Source: Priapulus caudatus (lineage: Eukaryota; Priapulida; Priapulimorpha; Priapulimorphida; Priapulidae). From it: a stretch of 33,756 nt of DNA. The notes beneath the pieces are model-generated. The model was given only the letters and a program-made list of their open reading frames with translations, ran no database searches and had not been told where the DNA came from. Positions 9,073 to 33,756 of the stretch are shown piece after piece (the first letter of the stretch is position 1; the number at the start of each line of letters is the position of its first letter). Both the position numbers and the translations under genes were made by a program. The stretch is taken from assembly GCF_000485595.1 (NCBI RefSeq), contig NW_014577119.1, forward strand, positions 70,560 to 104,315. Direction: 5' to 3'.

Positions 9073-10914
9073 TATATACACTTATGCTGTGCATTGATTC
9101 CAATTGATCGCTTTCGAAATACGTTTGTACTAACACGTCGAATCGTTTGTCCCCGCAGAGAGACCGAAGACATAGAACTTGCGCTGGCCGCGTCGATCAG
9201 CGATCAGAAAAACGTGCCAAAACACGACGACTTCCCCGCACTGGGGGGGGAGGCCGCAGCCCCGCCCGTGCCGAGACAAGACCCCAGCCTCGAGAAGAAG
9301 AAGAAGCAGGCTGTCGAGACGATCGCCAAGCGGCTGGCGAAGGTCAACAAGTACACGGTGAAGGAAGATGACGACCCCGACTTTCCGGCACTAGGTGGCG
9401 CCGGCGGTGCGGCGAGCGCGCCGTCCGCGCCGTCCGGCGGACTTGCGTCTCTGGCCGACTGGATCACGACAACGTCGTCGACCAATAGCAGTCGAGCTCC
9501 GAAGGAAGCCGCGTTCCCGCTGGCACCTTGGCAGCTGGCGCCGCGCAAGTTCAGCGCGGACGAGTTTCCGGCGTTGGGTGGCGCCGCGAGCTCGACGCAC
9601 AACGGGCATCCCCAGCAGCAGCAGCAGCAGCCACAGCAGCAGCAGCAGCAGCATCAGCAGCCGACGACGACGACGAGGGGCAAGCCGCCGGCGAGCAACG
9701 CGGCCGTGCGCGGCAAGCCGCCGAAGGTCGGCTGGCAGACGAAGCAGCACAGCCTCGACATGAAGGCGGAGGACTTCCCGCCGCTCGGGGGCGCCTCCGC
9801 CTCCGCCTCCGCCGTTGCGCCGCAGCACAACAACAACGTCGTCGTCGCCGTGACAAAGAAGCCGCCGTCGCCGCTGCTGCTCTCGCACCGCACGCGCTCG
9901 CTCGAGGACTTCGCCGCGGCGGCGGGGGCGCTCGGCGGGCACGCGAGCTCGAGCAGCGAGAGCCTCGGCCACAACAGCTCCAACGAGAGTCTCGTCAGCA
10001 ACTCCATCTCCGTCAAGACGAAGGTGCGCAGGATGTCGGCCGACCACGGCGCGGATCACGCCTCCGCGGCCGTGCCGCCGGGCAGCGCGGGCCTCGTGCG
10101 CAAGAACCGCCCGCCGGGCCTCAAGCTGCGGCTGTCGACGAGTCAGGAGAATCTCGCGGGGGACGACGCGGACTCGCGGCCGAGCATCGCCTCGCAGGAC
10201 GACTTCCCGAAGCTGCCGCCGGCGGCGGCGCGGCCCCGCTTCGCGCGCAGCATCTCCGTGCAGCTGTCGCCGACCTCCGAGAACTTTCCGGCGATGATTA
10301 CGATCACGACGCCGCCGGCGGCGACGACGAAGCGCGACGCGCCGCCCGGGTTCGCGCGCTCGCGCCCCGCGATGCCGGCGCCCCCTGGATTCGGCGGCAC
10401 GGTGACGATCACGAGCACGCCGGCGCTGATCGTGACGGCCGGCGGCGCCGACACGCTCGCGAGCTGCGGCGGCGGCGGCGGCGCGCACGCGTACGCGCAG
10501 CCGCCCGCCTACGCGGCGCGCAACCACGCGCTTATCGCGAGCGTGCGCGCGGCCCTCGACGGAGACGCGGCGCGCTTCGACGCGTTCAAGACGATGTCGG
10601 GCGGGTTCCGGCGCGGCGCCGTGCCCGCGCACGAGTACTACGCTCAGTGCGTCGCGCTGTTTGGCGCCGTGCACTTCCGCGACATCGTGCCGGAGCTTCT
10701 CGTCCTGCTGCCAAACATCGCGCGGCAGCAGGAGCTGCTCGCCGCACACAACCGCCACCTGAGCGCGCAGCGCGGCGGCCGAGCGCCCAACGTCAGCCGC
10801 GCGCGTTTTGCCATTTGCTCCACTTGCCGCCAGGTGCTTGCCGACCGTGATGTCACGATGCATCAGTCGTCGCACAGCCTTGACGCTGACTTTCCTGCGC
10901 TCAGCGTGAGGTGA
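4683..10914 (+). CDS. ZNF598: ZNF598 E3 ubiquitin ligase, 5'-partial, four exons (4683-4894, 7001-7221, 7516-7657, 9159-10914)
   Basis: ZNF598 detects collided ribosomes in the cytosol and ubiquitinates small-subunit proteins (eS10, uS10), starting ribosome-associated quality control. The joined exons total 2331 nt: 776 residues plus a TGA stop. The family-typical HPLCEFCDERYLDNDEL block is at about residues 31-47. C2H2 fingers follow: C34/C37/H50/H55; C58/C61/H79/H84, which crosses the first intron; and C87/C92/H110/H114. The block KAEARQARTLELEF comes next. Exon 4 holds a low-complexity region with DFPALGG motifs, a Q-rich tract and PPGL/PPGF motifs. The C-terminus (NHALIASVRAAL, ELLVLLPNIARQQELL, CSTCRQVLA, DADFPALS) also matches the family. 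The RING finger that gives ligase activity is not in the readable sequence, so the N-terminus is missing. The neighbouring CHD4 gene is convergent. Family assignment is very secure; the exact C-terminus is less so, because the stop overlaps a good splice donor. Confidence 0.95.
4873..4994 (+). repeat. Three tandem copies of the ZNF598 exon end plus splice donor
   Basis: The sequence from acggccactataag through acaggtgagc occurs at 4873-4915, 4916-4966 and 4967-4994. Each copy has a complete donor gtgagc (gt at 4895, 4938 and 4989). The second copy has an extra 8-bp internal duplication (gtgagcgg). Only the first donor keeps an open frame, since reading past it meets TGA at 4896. Confidence 0.95.
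4895..7000. other. ZNF598 intron (2106 bp)
   Basis: This intron begins with the duplicated donors. It has a short gggccgac repeat at about 5108-5136, otherwise AT-rich unique-looking DNA, and the 52/44-bp minisatellite at 6347-6538. I recognise no coding sequence. Confidence 0.8.
6347..6538. repeat. Minisatellite with alternating 52- and 44-bp units (96-bp higher-order repeat, two copies)
   Basis: Units starting agccatgtc lie at 6347-6398 (52 bp), 6399-6442 (44), 6443-6494 (52) and 6495-6538 (44). The 52-bp units carry an extra acggtccc near their end. Degenerate copies continue to about 6605. The period is a multiple of three, so open frames with repeated Trp/Gly/His/Pro peptides appear on both strands. 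I do not regard these as genes. Confidence 0.9.
7001..7221 (+). CDS. ZNF598: ZNF598 internal exon, zinc fingers continued
   Basis: The acceptor is tctcgtcag, ending at 7000. The first base completes a split Ser codon (AG|C), giving the family sequence YYSDYTVLREHFRAEHHLCEE. H79 and H84 complete the finger started in the previous exon. C87, C92, H110 and H114/H115 form the next finger. The end of the exon encodes SKNMTKAEARQARTLELEF, another family block. It is 221 nt and ends in phase 1 at the donor gtgagc, at 7222. Confidence 0.93.
7222..7515. other. ZNF598 intron (294 bp) with an (AAT)n microsatellite
   Basis: The intron is AT-rich, with a TAA/AAT microsatellite at about 7419-7447, shortly before the acceptor at 7515. 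Confidence 0.8.
7516..7657 (+). CDS. ZNF598: ZNF598 internal exon, Arg/Ser/Gly-rich linker
   Basis: This 142-nt exon encodes a basic, low-complexity stretch (DFEEVSRAESRGRGG..., rich in R, S, N, D). It corresponds to the poorly conserved linker after the zinc fingers in family members. It was identified by phase: it accepts phase 1 (G|AT, Asp) after ctcctctggag and donates phase 2 (AA|) at gtgagc, 7658. The next exon's first base (A) completes Lys. Without splicing the frame hits TGA at 7659-7661. Sequence conservation alone would not prove it; phase, splice sites and composition agree. Confidence 0.8.
7658..9158. other. ZNF598 intron (1501 bp)
   Basis: The intron is AT-rich and ends with a (TA)n run at 9041-9070, about 90 bp before the acceptor. 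The stretch from about 7895 (aactgccaactttttgagc) resembles the ends of hAT-type repeats, and about 8490-8507 has a partly similar inverted sequence, but I could not establish ends or target duplications. An antisense open frame of 169 codons (8550-8041) has no recognisable domain. Confidence 0.7.
9159..10914 (+). CDS. ZNF598: ZNF598 last visible exon: disordered DFPALGG/PPG-motif region and conserved C-terminus
   Basis: The acceptor is tttgtccccgcag, ending at 9158, and the reading starts (K)ETEDIELALAASIS. The open frame continues upstream to 8953 but includes the TA microsatellite, so the acceptor defines the coding start. DFPALGG-type motifs lie at 9229-9249, 9379-9399, about 9559-9582, 9772-9792, 10201-10218 and 10279-10293, and a last one (DFPALS) at about 10888-10905. 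A Gln-rich tract lies at about 9613-9660. PPGL is at 10111-10122 and PPGF at 10342-10353 and 10381-10392. The conserved C-terminal block spans about 10520-10760, followed by CxxC..H..H (CSTCRQVLA..MHQSSH). GC content, especially at third codon positions, is very high compared with the flanking introns. Confidence 0.93.
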
Positions 10915-11837
10915 GCACGGAGCGATCGCAGCGCGGCGTAATGGTGCTTCCGCTAGGCTTATTAGGAGCAAGGTTTAATAACGGTGTTGCGTGCATCTCA
11001 TTTATGAGTTTGGCAACATTCTCGAAGCCTTTACTATCTCCCTAACTACTAAACTAAACACACGGCAAACAGTTTTCTATCTAGTGGTGCATTCCATGTT
11101 CTGGCTGTTGCTGAATACATTTTATTTTATTGCGTAGCATTCTGCTTAGTAGTGTGCCTAGGCCAATCATGGATTTTAACTAAGAGCTTACGAGTCCTAA
11201 AGCATGCAATATCGATTAGGTTCTAAGTTGTATTGCAAAAGTGCGCATCAGAGAGCCCAGGTATGTATACTATTATTTAATGAATTTTTGTTTTGTTACC
11301 TTTATCTGGAAGTAGATGGAACGAGGGTAAACATGACATAGTATGATTGAGCTTAACTTATCTATGATGTTACGTTATATTGGTGAGGAGATTAGGTGGA
11401 AGTGTGAGAAGGTGTTGAAGACAAGTGTGCCCACTGTACTTTTCAGCAGACTAGTGTGTACACATAGGTGGCTTATATGTGCAGACTATGTGGTTGCATC
11501 TTTTATTTTTCGATTAAGCTGCATGATGCATCTCGTGATAATTTGTCTGAGTGACTACAGCATGTTATTTCTATGTGTATGAATCGGTAAGCAGCTTCCA
11601 GCCAACCGAATGTCGGTACAGCCAGGATTTGAATGATATCCATTCTATGAAACCGTACACGTGAAATCCGGTGCTTCAAATGAAAACCCATTTATAATTG
11701 TTGTTCACTTCCTGACCGAAGTATGTAGAACAACAGTTGTTTTGTTTGAGGTAAATTTTAAATGAGTAGTACCTAGTTTCAATCTAATATGAAATTATTC
11801 GAACAGTTATTACAAAAATTTGTTTTGTGTTCGATTT

Positions 11838-12447
11838 TGCAAAATTGTATGATTAGGACAGGTGTTTGTTGAGGTATAACAATACAGGTAATTAAAAAAG
11901 CACACCTACCCGACTTGTTTTTATGTGATTGCAAAGCTTGGTGTATTGAAAACAAGGTCATCAAGTTCATTAAATTCCTTGGTAATTTTAAGATAAATTG
12001 TATAATGATTTAGAAAGTTATGTAAATTAACAAAGGGGAATGTAATGTGTGTAAAATTCTGATGAGTTGCCTTCTGACGTTACATGACAATGACCTGGGT
12101 AATGGTAGGCAGAAACGACCTGAAACGTTATTGATACAATGCAAAATGTATTGTATGATTAGGACAGGTGTTTGTTGAGGTATAACAATACAGGTAATTA
12201 AAAAAGCACACCTACCTGACTTGTTTTTGTGTGATTGCAAAGCTTGGTGAATATTGAAAACAAGGTCATCAAGTTCATTAAATTCCTTGGTAATTTTAAG
12301 ATAAATTGTATAATGATTTAGAAAGTTATGTAAATTAACAAAGGTGAATGTAATGGGTGTAAAATTCTGATGAGTTGCCTTCTGACGTTACATGACAATG
12401 ACCAGGGTAATGGTAGGCAGAAACGACCTGAAACGTTATTGATACAA
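11838..12447. repeat. Recent tandem duplication, two copies of about 306 bp
   Basis: The sequence from tgcaaaattgtatgattagg through cgttattgatacaa (about 11838-12139) is repeated at about 12140-12447. The offset is 306 bp, becoming 308 bp after a 2-bp insertion (ttggtgtatt against ttggtgaatatt). I count only about seven differences by eye, so the event is young. Confidence 0.95.
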
Positions 12448-13153
12448 GATAATCACTGTACAAGAACCTTACATTATTTGATACGAGGAACTACGTGTAC
12501 TACGTTTTAACACAGTTTATTCACTACAGTACAAGAGTACAAATAAGCAAATACGTTAAAAATAATATAGTTAAAATTACAGAAAAATATAAACATGCTG
12601 ATACGAATGAATCACTAGTGGTTCATGCTGATACTGCAACTAAATCACCGTTCAATAATATACCTTCGATCACTTACTAAAACCATAATTATACGATGAC
12701 AAAATAGCATCTGGGATGGTGTAAATTATAATATGTTCATTTTACACACCTCCCTCAACAGTGTAGACATGATCTGTGATCCAAGACTTTCCAGCTATAA
12801 TCCAAGATTTGTACAATTTGTCAACAATAGTTTACATAAAACCCTCCGAAAATACAAAAAGCATTGCAGAGTAAAGGGTATTCACCCAGAAAACGCCTGT
12901 TCACAGAAAAAAACCAACGTGATTATATATTCTCTGGAATTAGCTTAAATATATATCTGGCTACTACAGGCATATTTTCCATATAAATTCCTTAGTAATA
13001 ATGTATAGGTTTCACCTACTCTGTAAACTAAGGATAGTTCCAGCCCTTATAGCGAAACAGAAATATCTATTCACAAACCCATTTCAATCCCACTGCTTGC
13101 CTACGGCATTCTCTGCTAATAAATTTGTAACTCGGACCTGTCAATAATCAACA

Positions 13154-13205
13154 GATAATAATAATAATAATATAATAATAATAATGATAATAATAATAAT
13201 AATAA
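13154..13205. repeat. (ATA)n microsatellite
   Basis: A run of ataata units is interrupted by one tat and one atg. It is intergenic. Confidence 0.9.
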
Positions 13206-13613
13206 GCATGCCGGTAGAAAAGAACTAAATAATATACATCACTTCAACAGCAGTTGTGATGAAGCCCAACAACAATGACAATTTACGAGTATGTAGAAAA
13301 CCGTGGGTACATCACTAAACTACGACAATACAATGAAGTAGTATTGAAGTACTATTCCTACTTACGCGACAGCTTAAATAAGAATCATCGCAATATTGTG
13401 AGTGGGCCTATGCTGTTTTTAAAACAGTACCAATGACCACTCAATAAATCTGCTATCTGGATAAGATTTTCTACCATATTTTGGAATTAGAATTAGATGC
13501 TAACCCATCGGGTAAAAACGTGCCCTCATGAATTGTAACAATCGAACACTCGATTCCGCCGAGAGAAATTATGTTTCACTATCATAGATGTCCGCAATTA
13601 AATTAGCAATTGG

Positions 13614-13619
13614 TTTATT
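13614..13619 (-). other. Candidate CHD4 polyadenylation signal
   Basis: TTTATT on the + strand reads AATAAA on the CHD4 strand, about 1 kb past the stop. It is the first canonical hexamer I noticed downstream. Position is the only evidence. Confidence 0.25.
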
Positions 13620-14619
13620 GCTTGCTCATCGGTCAGTGTAAATGCGTACTTACAGGTCAACAAACCATGGTGCGAAACGCTGTGTGTGTGGAACCTGCGC
13701 ATATACTCCACATGTGGCACACAATGTAAACCTGCTCCAGTATCTGGCTGGAATCTAGTCGCTCATATTTGCACATTAAAGATGCCTCCCGCCATACTTT
13801 GTATGGGTATATATTTCTCTATAGGAAACCATCGGGTATACAAATACCTCCCAGTAAACCAAGTGGCACAGAGGAGTGGTGGGCCAATTTATAGGGCTCC
13901 ACGATAGCACGTGAATATGTCAACTAACGATACGTAACACTTAAATGAAATCTCTACGTACGGCTCTTTCTCCATAATGTATACAAAAGTGACGTTATAC
14001 ATTGATAAGACGAAAGAATTTGAGTGACGAGAGAAGACATTGAAACTTACAGACCAACAACAACAACCTGGCTAGTCATATACTGCGGTAAAGAACATAA
14101 TAAGAACTAGCCTATAGCGAGTGTAGCTTCCACATCGAGCTGCAACAGTGCATTTGCGCATGCACGATATTAAATCGAACGCATACATTATATACACATA
14201 CGAACACTGAAAAAATGGCGTTTACAATATGTAATGAATACAACATGAAATATGTCTCATGCACAGTTTTTACAATCGGTGTTACGCTGCTCTCTCTCGG
14301 CAGGTCCCACGCACTGACCGCTTCACTCTCCGTTCTATATTCTTTAACGGTGGCAATTTCAAACGAGGCAACATCCACCACGGTGACCGAAGCCCGCTAG
14401 GAAACACAAGACTGCATACACCACTGCGGGTCCGCAGTTCCCGTCTGCCTCCCACACAGGAACAGAATTCTGGTTACGAAGCGTGACGGTCACCCCCTGC
14501 ACGCACACTTTGCAAGTTGCGCGTGCCGATTAACCCCCTCCCACCCCCATCTGCAGCGAACGTCGCCCGCTTACGAAACGCGACGGCGTCCCGTGGCGCC
14601 ACCACCGCTCGCTCCCTCC

Positions 14620-33756
<19,137 letters not shown>

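Larger units (their letters stand above)
10915..14619. other. Convergent intergenic region between ZNF598 and CHD4
   Basis: This holds the 3' ends of both genes. I see no coding exon. It contains the ~306-bp tandem duplication (about 11838-12447), an (ATA)n microsatellite (13154-13205) and mostly AT-rich DNA. No canonical AATAAA lies close after the ZNF598 stop. An ATTAAA at 11969-11974 is the nearest variant I noticed. Confidence 0.75.

Noticed and set aside
9391-10971. 526-codon - strand frame and other Arg-rich frames over ZNF598 exon 4
   Set aside because: They are shadows caused by high GC at third positions; the + frame has the conserved C-terminus and motifs.

Overview
The window is nuclear DNA of an invertebrate animal, probably a marine bilaterian. 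It has spliced protein genes with GT-AG introns, GC-rich exons set in AT-rich introns, and many microsatellites and small repeats. I cannot name the species. Two conserved genes can be read in detail, and they point toward each other (tail to tail).

Left gene (+ strand, 4683-10914): the ZNF598 orthologue, the E3 ubiquitin ligase that marks collided ribosomes. Four exons are visible, and all three junctions keep the reading frame. They give 776 residues: the C2H2 zinc fingers, a long disordered region with repeated DFPALGG-type motifs and three PPG(L/F) motifs, and the conserved C-terminal block. The N-terminal RING exon was not found. It must lie left of the window or in the unread 4.7 kb before position 4683.

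Right gene (- strand, 32340 down to 14620): a CHD3/4/5 (Mi-2) orthologue, the ATPase of the NuRD chromatin-remodelling complex. It reads as 11 coding exons whose phases all agree, giving 6270 nt or 2089 residues. The order is: acidic/lysine-rich N-terminus, CHDNT domain, PHD finger 1, PHD finger 2, two chromodomains, SNF2 helicase, DUF1087/1086 region, E/K-rich linker, CHD C-terminal domain. The first ten coding exons are 72-285 bp each, while everything after PHD2 is one 4685-bp exon.

Layout: 1-4682, no readable gene, with a polypyrimidine tract and a 285-bp MITE with 6-bp target duplications. 4683-10914, ZNF598, with a triplicated splice donor and a 96-bp higher-order minisatellite in its introns. 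10915-14619, convergent intergenic space with a recent ~306-bp tandem duplication. 14620-32340, CHD4/Mi-2; its introns hold a ~150-bp-period tandem array rich in AGGTCA-like sites inside 9-bp terminal inverted repeats, a G-rich minisatellite, and (in intron 1) a ~300-bp-arm inverted repeat. 32341-33756, the 5' flank of CHD4, ending in a pure GA tract that is probably where the assembled contig stopped.

The two genes act in unrelated processes (ribosome quality control and chromatin remodelling), so their adjacency gives no functional link. I found no tRNA, rRNA, CRISPR, operon or microbial feature. I also found no clear undescribed protein system; the most unusual signals are the intronic inverted repeat, the triplicated splice donor and the structured repeat in CHD4 intron 7.
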